Source: Nigrospora sphaerica
Lineage: Eukaryota; Ascomycota; Sordariomycetes; Amphisphaeriales; Apiosporaceae
DNA length: 64,000 nt
NCBI GenBank assembly: GCA_018287875.1
Contig: JAGVVL010000012.1
Location: 46,342 to 110,341, forward strand
Reading direction: 5' to 3'
Below, piece by piece: positions 9,353 to 20,500 of the stretch (position 1 is the stretch's first letter; each line of letters opens with the position of its first letter). Both the position numbers and the translations under genes were made by a program. A model generated the notes under the pieces. That model worked only from the letters and a program-made list of their open reading frames with translations. It ran no database searches and was not told where the DNA came from.

Positions 9353-11994
9353 CTATACGAATCTTGCTGCGTATATAGTCTGCTGCTCCTCGCAGTCTTG
9401 TCCTGCCCTTCTCCAAAGGCTTCCCATGCCTCTCCGGTTAGGTAGGCTGCTTGCCGACTCTTCTGCCACCTGAGCATCGATCCGCTCCGTCTCAGATCGT
9501 TCCCAGTCTAGATATGCCATCATTTCCTCCTTTGTCCAGTCCCGTCCCCCCTTTGGCGTTAAACAACGCCTCGTCATTTGCTTATAATCTAAGCACCAAT
9601 CGTACTCCGCTTTGCTATACCGTAGTGGTAACCCCATTGCCTTCCTGTACATCTGGTTATTAGAATAAGTGCCCGGAGGTAGGGTCTTCTTCCAGACCTC
9701 TCTTTCTACGACATATCTTTGGTATATCGCTTTTGGGTCGGTGTACTTTATAGGCTGCTCTAGAGCCTGCTGCTGTTCTTCGACTTGTCCTGAGGCTTGA
9801 TCTTTAACTCGTCTCGAAGACTGGTTATTAACCTCCTCTGTAGGTCGAGCTTCGATCTCCTTTGAAAGCTGAGCTTCGATCTCCTCTGAAAGCTGAGCTT
9901 CGACCTCCTCTGAAAGCTGAGCTTCGATCTCTTCTAGGATATATTCCGTGGCATCTTCTTGAGTCGGCGAGTCGGACAGGAAGTCGGGGGCGGGAGACTC
10001 ATGTGGAGGTCCAGACGCTAATAACTCGGACATAGCTTCAGACATTGGTATGTCGGCTAGGGGTTCCGGTACTGTTTGCAGCTGTTGTGATGCCGCCGCC
10101 TCTACACGAAGTTGTAGCTCCGCGTGCCTTAGGGGGCATGATTGAGACACCCTCGAATGGCCTAGACGGTTGCATCTGGTACATATTGCTGGACCATTTC
10201 GTTTAGTTGCGGTTTCAACGGCCTCAAAGCCGCTGGGCTCCCGTCGATTGCTTGACCGTGGTAAAGAGGACTTGGCAGCTGTTAAGTCGATACGCTGGCG
10301 AGGCTCTTGAAGGAAAGGTTTGGCACCACTTCGGACTAGGTGCCAATGAGAATGGAAGTCCCCGAGATAGAGAGCTTTACCTTCGGATAACAAAGCCTCA
10401 AGTGTGTGAACGCATGGCAGGCCTTGCGACCGAGAGAATGCGCCTGTGCAGCGTGGTAGCGGACCGCTTATCGGGAGGAGCTTCCGCTGCTCTTCAACCT
10501 TTCGAAGAGCCTCGTGTGATACCCAGCCCCGTACCACACTATAGAGTGGACCGGACAGTTCAATCGGGGACCGAATCTGCTGCTTTGCCTGGTTGGACCT
10601 TAGTTCTCCAAGTTGGTTCATCAACGCGTGCTTGATAGCCCTCCAAGCCTCAAACAAATCAAGTGTTGATTTTTTTAAATGGCTTTTAAGAAGAGCATGA
10701 ATGCCTTCGACGCGCGAAGTGACAACATTGCCGAAATGAGGGTAGCTGTCAACCCAGGCCTTCACAAGCTTTTCCTTATATAAGTCGAGCCATGTCTCCT
10801 TAACGTAGGCCACGTCCCGAATATGTGTCGTAATATAGCGCTGTTCAAATATAGACACACGGGTGTTAAATATTTCCTCGGTAGGAGAGCGAATGATTTG
10901 GTGCCAATGCTGGTAAAAGTTGTTCCACTCTTTAAGGCTTGCAGATCTGTCGGCTTCGGAGTCTCGGAGTTGTGGCTGGGTAGCAAATGATGGCTGACAG
11001 TAACGAAGGACGGCTTTGTTCGCATGCCAAAGGCATAGCAATGAAGTAGCAGAGGGAAAGCATACTTTAATCGCGTTAATGCAAGCAAGACATCGATCGG
11101 TAAGAATGACTGAAGGTGGGCGGGATTTGCTGATTTCGTAGAGTGACCGTAGACGCTCTAAAGCCCAAATGAAATCTCCTCGCTCTCTCCACTAAGAAAT
11201 GCAAATGCGATGCAGAAGGACCGTTGAGAAGCGTCTACCCCGATCATATCTAGGAGCGGCATTCCGTACTTGTTCGTTTTGTAGGTACAGTCGAGAATCA
11301 AAACATCCGGATAAGCCTGAAGATAGTTCAGCGACTCTGGATGCGCGAAAAGTAAAGCCTTAACGCGGTTCTCCGAATCGAGCTGTAAACGGCTCCAGAA
11401 CCCTTCACGGTCAAGCTGATTAGCTAGGGCATTGATCGTGCTCTGCCCTTCGCATATCTCGCGCCTGCTGTCCGCGATACGGTTGTAGATATCTTGCTGC
11501 GTTGCAATGGAACCCGTGTTCTGGCGTATGTACGTTCGAATCTCCTTAGGTGGGACGCCAGCATTCGAAAGGCTGGAGAGGCGGGTCTTTGTTTCGGTAT
11601 CAAGTGCGCGATGCCTAGGATGGGCGGATGGGTGTAGACTCGGCTCGTGGTTGTGCTGGGCAAACTGCGGATCGGGCCGGTGTCGCAATGTCCATGTATC
11701 CCCGCCTCGTGATTCTTTTGCTAGCACCGAGAACGGACAGTTGTTACTGCGCGTAGATGTTTTTCGCTGGCGGGCCTTTCCGGAGGCGTATTCGCGGCAT
11801 GACCGATCACATGCGTACACGACCGAGAGCCTGCCAGTCTTCTCCTTTGTTGACCTTTTTGTAACGAAGGCGTAACCTCTGGTGTATGCCCACTTGTTGA
11901 TAGCTGTGACTAAGGCATCTCGGGACTCGTAGGTGCTTTCTGGAGGAAGACAGTCGTCGGGGAATTTTTGGTGGATATTGGTAATAGCTGCCAT
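9353..11994 (-). pseudogene. MULE transposase with one frameshift
   Basis: Full-length gene whose ATG at 11994 starts a FAR1-like zinc DNA-binding domain (RGYAFVTKRS, CPFSVLAKE, HNHEP, about residues 20-130). This is followed by the MULE catalytic domain, a SWIM-like C..PCVH site, a zinc-knuckle-like motif, acidic 24-bp tandem repeats (about 9836-9931) and a long C-terminal region. At 11178-11180 this copy has GG where the left copy has GGG. That one-base loss ends the first frame at 11158 (278 codons); the remaining frame is open to 9353. Everything else compared is identical to the left copy. If the base is really missing, this copy needs protein supplied in trans; if it is an assembly error, this is an intact autonomous element. 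Confidence 0.92.
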
Positions 11995-12074
11995 TGCAAG
12001 ACAAGTCTTAGGATGGTGATGGTGACAAAAGTAACACGCGAGCGCGTCTCAGCGCGTTCTATAGCGCGTAAAGT

Positions 12075-12177
12075 GTGCGATGTCGGCCGGAACCAAGGCA
12101 CGCTAAGCTATAAACAGAATCCGCACGGGTCCCGTGCGATTTTATCCGCACGGGTACCCGTGCGCCTATTGGGAGCC
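12075..12177. repeat. MULE right terminal inverted repeat
   Basis: 103 bp, perfect complement of 9153-9255 and identical in orientation to 2189-2291. Confidence 0.96.
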
Positions 12178-12186
12178 CTCCACTTA
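12178..12186. repeat. 9-bp target-site duplication, right side
   Basis: CTCCACTTA, identical to 9144-9152. The stop codon that ends the SET-domain frame (12184-12186) lies inside this copy. Confidence 0.95.
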
Positions 12187-13462
12187 TTTCGTAAGTTGCT
12201 GCCCGTGGTAGATGTCTCGTTCCGCCACCACTGCTAGGATAACACGTCCCGACACGACCATTTGGCGAACAGAGACATTGGGGTTCTCTGATAACTGTAA
12301 TAGACGGAAGCAGCTACCTCTGTCGCCCAAATATATTTGGCAGACCGATGGATTCGCTGGGAGGCTGGGCTGGGTCGCATTGAAGGCCTGTTCGCCGCTG
12401 TAAGTACCGGTAGGTACTATAACACCAGAGAGGCGCCCAAGGAGGTCGCCCTCTTGATAGACAATCTCTCCCTCTTGATGCGATACCGCTTGGAGCCCGA
12501 GTTTCTGTACTCCATAGCGCTTGATGCGGGGCGTTTCAGTGCTAAATTTCTGCACGATGCAGTCGCATTGCGGCTCGGGACAAAGCTCACACCGGGGCCT
12601 TCCAGCACCAACGTCGGATCGCTTGGCCACTGGCAAGTGTCAGGCCAACCTTCCGGTCGCGGCCATTCTGGGTATTTTTCGGGATCGTAGATGTTTTCCT
12701 CGCAAGTCGGCACAGGCTGAAGAAGTGATTTCAGGTCGCTCTTTGAGAGAGGTTCGGTCTGGTTATCAAGCCCCGGTTGTTGGGTTTCCCAGACAAACTC
12801 TGCGTCGGGCTGTAGTCCCAGGACTGACGCTTGGACAGCCTCGGCTGTCATGTATAGTTGTGGAAGTAACGAGTCCTTTGCAAGATCATGAAATGACTTG
12901 ATGTCATGGATCTCCATGCGTAAGAAATCGTCCGCACATAGAGAGTAGGGCTCTTGTGCTCGTATCGGTATGAGACATAACAAGCCTGGCGAGCTACCGC
13001 ACAGTCGCCGCCAATTTCTTCCATGACGAAGATGGTTGTGGAATGTACTGCGTTTTTCTAATGGCCAGCCGATCCGTTCCATTGTGTTCGTGATCTCTCG
13101 GGTGTCAGCTCTAGAGCGAGGAGCCAACTGAGTACCGTCTACCTCACGGGCTATATGAAGCTGTAGCAGCCGTATGAGAATTTTGTCGTGAGCGAACCTA
13201 CTGCTTAGCAACTCCAGGCTGTTGAGGAGCTGAACCGTCCGCTGTATGCTAGGACCAGCAGTGCGCAAGAGCCCGATCTCGGTCTCGCAGCTCCGTCGGA
13301 AAGCGACGAGCGAACAGAGCTGTCGGATGGCAGGCCCTCCTGCACTGCACAAAGCCGCCGGAACATAGCGGGGTCGATGGAGGGTACAACCACAACGTCA
13401 GGTAGAAGCCGGTCATGTTTCTTGAACCTAGCCTTCAAAGAGCTCAATTCCGCACAAGGCAT
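12184..13462 (-). pseudogene. SET-domain protein (putative lysine methyltransferase), truncated at MULE insertion
   Basis: The C-terminal part has a SET-like order: a cysteine cluster CELCPEPQCDC, PRIKRYGVQKLGLQAV, GEIVYQEGDLLGRLSGVIVP, then SENPNVSVRQMVVSGR and AERDIYHGQQLT. SET domains transfer methyl groups from S-adenosylmethionine to lysines, often on histones. The usual NHSC block is replaced by QLSE, so activity is uncertain. The frame stops right after GQQLT, inside the MULE target duplication, where family members continue with a Tyr-bearing tail; the insertion probably removed that end. Two breaks split the gene: one at GGGG 12594-12597, another near 13310. A 60-bp piece of a related gene lies at 48643-48702. 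The 5' end overlaps the JmjC frame by 19 bp on the same strand. Confidence 0.72.
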
Positions 13463-15102
13463 CTGTCGCTTAGACCGAGTAAGAGGTGTCCTGGCTGGGG
13501 AGATATGGGCCTTTTAGCATGTGGCAGTGTCTGATCGGGAGCATGCCGTTTTTTTGGCGTCGCAGTTGAATTATTGTGAGCGGAACGATGTATTGAGCGA
13601 CCACTATTGGCGACTGGCTTCGTACATTGGCGAGGCCTTACGTCATCCTCGGTAATGGCATGCGGGTCGCAGGCCTTAGAACAGAACTGGTAGTCGTAGG
13701 GCGTATCTGGTGACGATGAGAACTCGATGTTGATGGCCCTCGCGTAGTTCTTTCCTAGATTTAGGACCTGGTGATATGCCCGTGGTGCCGTTAAAATGGC
13801 CTGCCCTTCTTCGCAGCAAGTGATTGAGAATGGTATTTCCCATTCTCGCAGCTTACTCGGACAGACGGACAGCCCAAGGTGGCGGACGGCTTGTGTGCAA
13901 CGTTTCATGTCCGGAAACTCTTGACGCATACGCTCCTCGAACCGGTTTGTGGCCTCGGGTTCGATGACGAGCCATAGTTTGGCCTCGCCTGACCTGAGGA
14001 TATTGAGGGAAAAGAAATCGAGATCTTCCCGGTGCATGGCAGTCGCCATAGGCTCATCGCTTAAGTAGAGATAGTCATAAGCGGTCTGGATGCCATTGAG
14101 GACATTCGGTCGAGAGCTTCTCTCCTCTAATCTTCTCCCAGGGCTTAACTGGATATCGTTGAAGAGTGGAGGTCCGATCACATAGGTCGATTTCAGTTGC
14201 TTGCGCTTGATGGCATCCACCCAGATCTCTTCTAGCAGTTTTGGGTTGTGTCGACGCGGGCAGTGGGGCAATGGGAATGCAGGGAAGTCGATGTACGCTT
14301 TCTTCTCTAAGGGGACGATTTTCCTGTAACTGCCCTGAGGACTGTGTATAAAAGCAGTGGCGTGTTCAATGTTGGGTTGTCGAATGTAATCAGGTGGGTG
14401 CACTGGTGGTAGATCCTTAAGCAACATGTGGATGTACCCTCGGTTCCCAGCCTGCTCAAAGAGCTGTTCGAGTACCGCCTCATTTAACGGGGACAGATCG
14501 CTGTAGTGAAGCTCTGGCGAGGCCGAGTCGGTGGTGGCAGCGTCGGGCCCCGAAGTGCCTAGTGGCGCGGGTTCGTGTGCCGCGATAGGAATGCTTAATC
14601 CCGAGCTAGTTGCGGGAGGGTGGGTACGCTCAATCGCGGTAGTTTCGTAGAGTTCTTTAGCGGTTTCTGCGTCGTCCCTCTCGGTTCGGACCGCGCGATC
14701 GGATCCACATGCTCCCAGTAGGCGCTGAGCTTCTTGGATGATCGACTTAAGGATAGCTTTGAAGGACCCTTGCGGGGCCGGCGCGGGACGAGGCTCTCCG
14801 CCTTGCTGTTCTGTCGGAAAGTTCGAAGTGCCCTGCTTTTTGGCGGCCTTTAATCTTTGAAGCAATTCCTCTGTCGCTCGGATGAGCACATCCAGCTCGC
14901 ACCATTGAGGGGCTTCGTTGAGTTTGGTGTTATACATGGTGCTGTCGCCACTAGGAAAGAATGGCAGATGGACGGAACATGCGTGATGCCGTTTAGACTT
15001 GACTTTGCACGGACCACCGCGTCTTTTAAGTTCTACACTATAAGGGCTGCTCATCTCAGATAGGCTTAGGTCCATTCTCCATTCGTCGCAGGCTCGAGGC
15101 AT
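13444..15102 (-). CDS. JmjC-domain protein (putative 2-oxoglutarate/Fe(II) dioxygenase)
   Basis: A single uninterrupted frame of about 550 codons. The N-terminal 250 residues are polar and low in known motifs. The C-terminal half is a JmjC fold: YLYLSDEPMATAMHRED with an H-x-E iron pair (about 14030), AKLWLVIEPEA with the lysine expected for 2-oxoglutarate, and AYHQVLNLGKNYARAINIEF with the distal iron histidine (about 13772). JmjC enzymes remove methyl groups from histone lysines or hydroxylate proteins in the nucleus; the set of iron ligands looks complete. The open frame extends to 15150 without an ATG, so the first ATG at 15102 is chosen; 15075 is also possible. Its stop overlaps the start of the SET-domain frame, suggesting a linked pair or a formerly single protein. 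Confidence 0.8.
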   Translation of the reverse strand: MPRACDEWRMDLSLSEMSSPYSVELKRRGGPCKVKSKRHHACSVHLPFFPSGDSTMYNTKLNEAPQWCELDVLIRATEELLQRLKAAKKQGTSNFPTEQQGGEPRPAPAPQGSFKAILKSIIQEAQRLLGACGSDRAVRTERDDAETAKELYETTAIERTHPPATSSGLSIPIAAHEPAPLGTSGPDAATTDSASPELHYSDLSPLNEAVLEQLFEQAGNRGYIHMLLKDLPPVHPPDYIRQPNIEHATAFIHSPQGSYRKIVPLEKKAYIDFPAFPLPHCPRRHNPKLLEEIWVDAIKRKQLKSTYVIGPPLFNDIQLSPGRRLEERSSRPNVLNGIQTAYDYLYLSDEPMATAMHREDLDFFSLNILRSGEAKLWLVIEPEATNRFEERMRQEFPDMKRCTQAVRHLGLSVCPSKLREWEIPFSITCCEEGQAILTAPRAYHQVLNLGKNYARAINIEFSSSPDTPYDYQFCSKACDPHAITEDDVRPRQCTKPVANSGRSIHRSAHNNSTATPKKRHAPDQTLPHAKRPISPQPGHLLLGLSDRCLVRN

Positions 15103-15150
15103 AGCCCGTATGACAGCACCTGCATGGGGGACGTAGGAGCCCCGCAGCAA

Positions 15151-15823
15151 GACAAGGGTGCGTCGCGTCAGCGGGCCCAGGACCCGCGGCCCGCGGCGAT
15201 GACATGCGATAAGGATTACATGGCAAACCCAGTGCAGTTAAACGAAGCAGATATGGGATGAACCGTAAACTAGAAAGCTGGCGCCCTGCACATGGTTTTT
15301 CTTAGATTTAGAGGCTGTGTGACAAACGACATGAAGGGTCCTTACTAAGGTAGTTGGTAAAGCGCGTTCGTGTAGTAGAGCCAAAAGCTTTCAGGTGGGC
15401 GAATCTCTCATTTCTGCCACGCATCCATTCTTTCCTCGCCGATCGGAGAGCTTCTCTGTACGGTGCTAGAATGGTTGTTGGAGCTGATCACTTTGCACAG
15501 TGGAACCGACAAGAACCGCACAAGCGCTTGCTGACAGCATTGCCTTTGGACCGCACCTACGTCTCGTGACAGTTAGTAAACCTGGGTGGGCGACTTTCTG
15601 CATCGGTCCATCACGAGAGTTTCCTGTATTTACGTTACTTGCTCGCGTGCGCCACCAACTCGACAGCAATGTTCCAACAAGCCAAGAGGCTCACTATAGG
15701 TTTGTGTTGTATATCTTCGTTGAGCGAAAGACATGATCTATCGTACAATCATGAACAACTAAGATGGTCGAGAATCACTATTAGCTATGCTATCTGCAGC
15801 TTTTACCAACTGCGGTTGTGGTG
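15151..15823. other. Intergenic, no gene seen
   Basis: Short frames only, none recognisable and no repeat noticed. It lies upstream of the JmjC gene and downstream of the membrane-protein gene, so it should hold the JmjC promoter. Confidence 0.5.
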
Positions 15824-16765
15824 TCACCGGCGCGCCGGCTCGCTATACAGCTCGTGAAGAATCCCATTCCCTCTTCCCTGGTGTTGGACCTGGGAGACTT
15901 GGTTGTAGTAATCAAGCTCGTAGCTGTGTCCTGGCATGGGGGCCAGTGAAGGTTTGTACTCGAGTGCCGGTTGATCTTGACCAGGACCCCATGCTGGCGC
16001 AAACTGCTGCTTTCTTGTCATGTAACCCCTGATGAAGTAGCCTGCGCCGATTCCTATCAACACCACTACTGGTATAGCGACGCCAATGACAACCTTGGCG
16101 GTAGTGCTCAGTCCACCACTAGGTTCTTCCTTAGACGTAGACTCCGTGGCAGCGTCTGTAGGACCAGCCACAGGGAGCGAAGCCGTATCAGATGTCGGTA
16201 GAGGTGTTCGGTTCGTAGCAGTAACAACAGGAAGGGAACTCGAAGCCGAAGTAGGTGGGGATGTTGAGCTTTTGCTCGTTGTGGTTGAGACGCTTCGGCT
16301 GTCGGTAATGTTGAACTTTTGACTAACTGCGGCTGGGCTGCTGTCCCCATCGTAGAACATGTTGAAAAGGAAAATGCTTGAGAAAGAAAGGTCCTTCGTT
16401 GTTGCGACTATACAGTCTGTTGATTTTCTTCCCGTCAGACGATCTAGAAGCTACATCAGTGTGCCTTACCCTAAGACAATGTAGGTGAAACCAATACCGC
16501 GCTGACGGAAACCTCACTTACGTTCGATGTATTCGAATGGGTAGACCAGATCATTCCCGTCCATCTGAAAGAGGACTATGGAGACTGGCCTTGTTACATT
16601 CGTATCTTCCCAAGCAATGTAAAACTTTGAGCCAACAGGATAAACAGTATTCGGAAACGTAGGATTGAGAACGCCCGGCCCCGGGCTGACGAACCTCTCA
16701 CCCAGGGCGGACCCTGCGATAAGTAACGTAAAACAAAAGATGAGAATCATCCTTTCATGGGTCAA
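15824..16765 (-). CDS. Secreted Ser/Thr-rich single-pass membrane protein
   Basis: Two exons, 16522-16765 and 15824-16416, join across a 105-nt intron (GTAAGT donor, CTGAC branch, CAACAG acceptor) to give about 278 residues with no frame break. Residues 1-22 are a signal peptide (MILIFCFTLLIAGSALG). A compact extracellular part (VYPVGSKFYIAWED.., ..SSIFLFNMFYDGD) is followed by a Ser/Thr-rich stalk of about 80 residues, one transmembrane helix (VVIGVAIPVVVLIGIGAGYF) and a short cytoplasmic tail rich in Pro and Tyr. The architecture matches fungal Wsc/Mid2-type surface proteins, which sense or decorate the cell wall, but no WSC cysteine domain is present. Function is therefore open. Confidence 0.82.
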
Positions 16766-17077
16766 TTACGTCTCTTGAAAAGCGAGGCTTGATGTCAAAA
16801 CGATATCGGGTTGTGCCGCTAGAGTTGGAAAGAGAGCGTCCTTATTACATCAGGAAGGAATCGGACTTTTCTTGACTGGGGAAACTAGGGGACAACCTCG
16901 GCCACTTGGCTTATTACCAGGCTCTGCACATGATGCGTAAAAGGTAGGGGACCTGCCAGTTGACAGATCCTGCTCTTAATAGCCTATGTATGTCCACGGT
17001 ATCCAGTTTAGCAGACTAGGTTATTGTTCCCCCCGTGGTGGCACGCATCAGCACAACTATTTCGCCAGTCTACCAAC
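16766..17077. other. Intergenic up to the pogo element
   Basis: Promoter side of the membrane-protein gene; nothing else recognised. The TA at 17078-17079 is the pogo target site. Confidence 0.4.
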
Positions 17078-17079
17078 TA

Positions 17080-17118
17080 AGCTCGCCCCCTACCAAAGAG
17101 CCAACCCCCAAACAGCCA
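17080..17118. repeat. Left inverted repeat of pogo element 1
   Basis: Pairs with 26591-26628; one single-base indel near CCCCCTACC versus CCCCCACC and a couple of mismatches. Confidence 0.9.
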
Positions 17119-17297
17119 CTGGTTTCGGACAACAGATGAGGCAATCACAGACCTTCAACACCAAATATTTAAACAACCAGACATTTTACAGACAATAAAA
17201 TAACATCTCGAAAATCACCGTTTTCCGCTCTTTCGTTTGATACCAATATCGATGGATGAAGTGCAGCTGGCTGCCGCTCTCCTCCAAGTGACACAAG

Positions 17298-17302
17298 GTC
17301 AA
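17298..17302. repeat. 5-bp target duplication GTCAA, left
   Basis: GTCAA precedes the left LTR and recurs at 24919-24923 just after the right LTR. Confidence 0.95.
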
Positions 17303-17485
17303 TGATATGGTGAAGACTGGGGTGAAGGGGAAAGATGATGTATTCCGTCCGCCGGCCACGAAGTGGATGTCAGGGCAGGAAACTATCTATGGTGCGATAT
17401 CCCAACTAGGTAGGTGGGGTAGCAGGACCCTCCTTGACAAGGATACCGCACCTTATTATCTGTTACCTACCCCCGCCACGTATCA
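17303..17485 (-). repeat. 3' LTR of the Gypsy element
   Basis: 183 bp, identical by eye to 24736-24918, ends in the short inverted repeat TGATA..TATCA. Confidence 0.96.
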
Positions 17486-17563
17486 AATGCCGGCCTCTAA
17501 AGCAAAGCATGTCGCTGTCCTCAGCGATCCTCCGTATCATACAATTCAAAGTCCATGGAGGCC

Positions 17564-20500
17564 TCAAGCCTTCGCCTCGCGCTGTCTGCCGCGACGTCGT
17601 AGCGTCTCCAATCCTCGCTCTCGTCGCTGGGCCTCTGCACCTCCGTGGCGCTCCCAGTATTCGCCGATCAGCTCAGTGGCCCCGACAAGGTCCGTCTCAT
17701 GTTGCCAGACATTGTGCTCATGGCCATAGCCAAGCCACTTCAGGAGATACTCCAGGCCTCCCTTTCGCTTGCTTCGGCGATGCTTGAGGATTGCCTCCAC
17801 TTCGTATTCATCGTCAGCGCGGGGCTGGTCGTCTCGGACGGGACCCGGGGGAGGCGTCGTTCGCTGGAAAGGGTCTTCGCCTTCGGCGCTAGGCGACAAG
17901 TGGGCAATGGAGATAACCGGATGGATCCGAGAGTTGGGCGGAATGTCGAGTCGATACGCCAGCCGCCCGACGCGCTCCAGCACCTTGTATGGGCCAGCGC
18001 GTTGCTGAGAGTAGGCCTTAGACGGGCGTCCTGGTAAGTGGTATCCATGATGGAGACGAAGGAAAACCATTTCGCCGACGTCGAATTCCAGTAGACGGTG
18101 CCGGTTGTCGTACCTCAACTTAGCTTGTGCTGCCGCAAAATCCATTGCCAATTGGGCATCCTGCCGAACATATGGTCTCAGAAAGCGAACGTCAGGCAAC
18201 GGTTTATCGTCACCGGTTCCAGTGACCACGTTCAGTGGTCCGGGCAGCTTGTATCCGAAAAGGTATTCGTGAGCGGACATGCCAGTGGTGCTGCTGTTGT
18301 GAGCATTGTTGAGGTTCCACTGAAGGCTGGGGATGACGTCAATCCAAGGCTCATCTGGGTGCTCAAACTGGTGGCAGCGGACGGCAATCTCGACTGTCTG
18401 GTTCTTCCGTTCCGACAGGCCGTCAGCTTGTGGGTGGTATGCCGTTGTCATCAAAAGCTTGGTTCCCAGTGAGGACCACAATCCTTTCCAGAACTCCGAT
18501 GTGAACTTCCGATCTCGGTCGGACACGATGCCCGAAGGATGCCCCAGTCTGCCAGCACCAGGAACTGCGTGAGTGCGGTTCCCCAGTCCCTCGCGGTGTA
18601 GGTGGCATGTCCAGGGATCAAGGCTGTCCGCTTGGAAACAGGGCAGGAGACCGTCATCAGCTGGTCGTATTGGGCATGGTCCGTCTTCAGCTGCCAGGGT
18701 GTTCCCTTGTTGTCCACGCTGGGTAATCCGACGATGAAATCGATCGCGATGGTCTTCATGGGCACGGGCTCGTGTCGAATTGGCTGATAATCGCCCGCCG
18801 GTCTGTTCCGATCGGTCTGATTAACTTCGCAAACAGGACAGTGCTGGACGTATTTCTTGACCATGTACGTTTTCCTGCGAATGGCCAGTCCGTCCAGTTC
18901 CTTGAGCATTCGGTTCTGTCCGAAATGATGCTTATCGTCGTGCGCGGCCTCTAGGAATTGCTGGGCCATTGCCTGTGGGACACAGAGGCGTCTACCTTGA
19001 GAGTGTTGTCCAACATGGTACAGGAGTCCGTTAACGATCTCAAACATGTATCCGGGGCGACGGAAGATCTGGTCAGTGTCCTCACTGACGACCTCGTTTG
19101 CTGGTTGTCGCAGTTCGTCCAGAATGGGACGCCAGTGTGTGTCTTTGCCATAAGCCTCAGCTATTCCGCGTCGGAGATTGTCGTCCATCAAGGCCTCGGT
19201 CGTCAGCCAAATGTCGTCAAGGATCACCCCGTCGTCCTCGGGCTGGTCGTCTTTCGTCTTTAGGCGCGACAGCGCATCCGGTACCAAATTGAGACGTCCT
19301 GCCAGATGGAAGACACGGTACTGGTATTGCGACAAGTAAATGGACGCGTTGACCAGACGTCTGTTGGCGCGATCTGTGCTAGTTGTGTTCAGCGACGTCT
19401 GCTCGACGATGCCCTTCGTGGCGGAGTGGTCTGTCAAAACGACCGGTGGCTCGTTGCAGGATTGGATGACCGTCCTGGCCCTTTTGGAGGCCCAAACCAA
19501 TGCTGCCACCTCAAGCTCGGATGGGCCATATCGTTGCTCAGCGGGCGTCAAGCTTCGACTCATGAACATAACAGGTTGGACCTCTGTCGACGGAATAGGT
19601 GTTCCGGGTGTCCAGCGGTAAGACGGCGTGGTGTGGAAAAGCATGACGCCAAAACCTCTCTCCAGGGATCCGTCAACCTGGACGTACAACTGTCGATTGG
19701 GGTCGTGATGGTAGACCATGTTGTGCGATGTCAAAGCCTTCTGGAGTTCCTCAAACGAGGCCAGTTCCTAAGGTGACGGCTCGAAGAGCGTTCTACGACA
19801 GTATGCTTGTCGTTTGCCTGGATTCCCAGCCGGTGTTTCACCCGTGGCTCGACCTGCCGCCAACAACTGTGTCTTGCGCTTCTGGAGAGGTTCCGCGAGC
19901 TGCGCGTAGTACGGAATGAGATGTCGGAGGAAACCGGTCGCACCCAGGTATTGCTCGAGGGCTGTCAAGTTCTTTGGGAATGCCAGCTTGCCTAATGCCT
20001 CCAACCGTTGTGCCGTTGTAGCCATGCCAAGACTGTCCACCTTGAATCCGAGGAGCTCGATAGAAGGGTAGCCCAGATGGCTCTTTTGCGGGGAAAAGGC
20101 AATGTTCTTTGACGCGAAGAGGTTGAAGATGTTCGTGAGGTGTCGGATATGGTCCTCCATCGTCTCTGAGAAGACCACGATGTCGTCAATGAAGGCCCGG
20201 CAGTAATCCTTGTGGTCGTCAAGCAGTCGATCCATGAACCGCTGGGCGTATGCTGGGCTATTTCGGAAGCCCATCATGGCAACGTGCGATTGCTCCAATC
20301 CTCTGGCTGTGACCATGGTGAACCTGTTGCGAAAGGCCGGGTGGACGAGAAATTGGTGAAAAAGCCGGTCGCATCCAGAATGGACACGAACTTGCGACCG
20401 CGAATGCTGGAAATGACTTCCGCTTGTAAGGGCAGTGGATAGTTGTCGGGAACTGCGACCTTGTTCAAGGCTCGCAGGTCAACCACAGCGCGGCCCTTCT

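Larger units (their letters stand above)
9153..12177 (-). mobile_element. Complete Mutator-like element, 3025 bp
   Basis: Bounded by perfect 103-bp inverted repeats (9153-9255 and 12075-12177) and a 9-bp duplication CTCCACTTA. It carries one transposase gene on the minus strand. It inserted at the very end of the SET-domain reading frame at 12184. The identical ends and undamaged duplication indicate a recent insertion. Confidence 0.97.

Noticed and set aside
1..12177. The whole 12-kb block as a single composite transposon
   Set aside because: The right MULE has its own 9-bp duplication on both sides, so it moved alone; a composite unit is not supported.
12521..12901. Plus-strand frame opposite the SET-domain gene
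   Set aside because: Opposes recognisable SET coding sequence on the minus strand.
15971..16322. Long plus-strand Val/Gly-rich frames opposite the membrane-protein gene
   Set aside because: The minus strand has signal peptide, intron and transmembrane helix in one consistent gene model.
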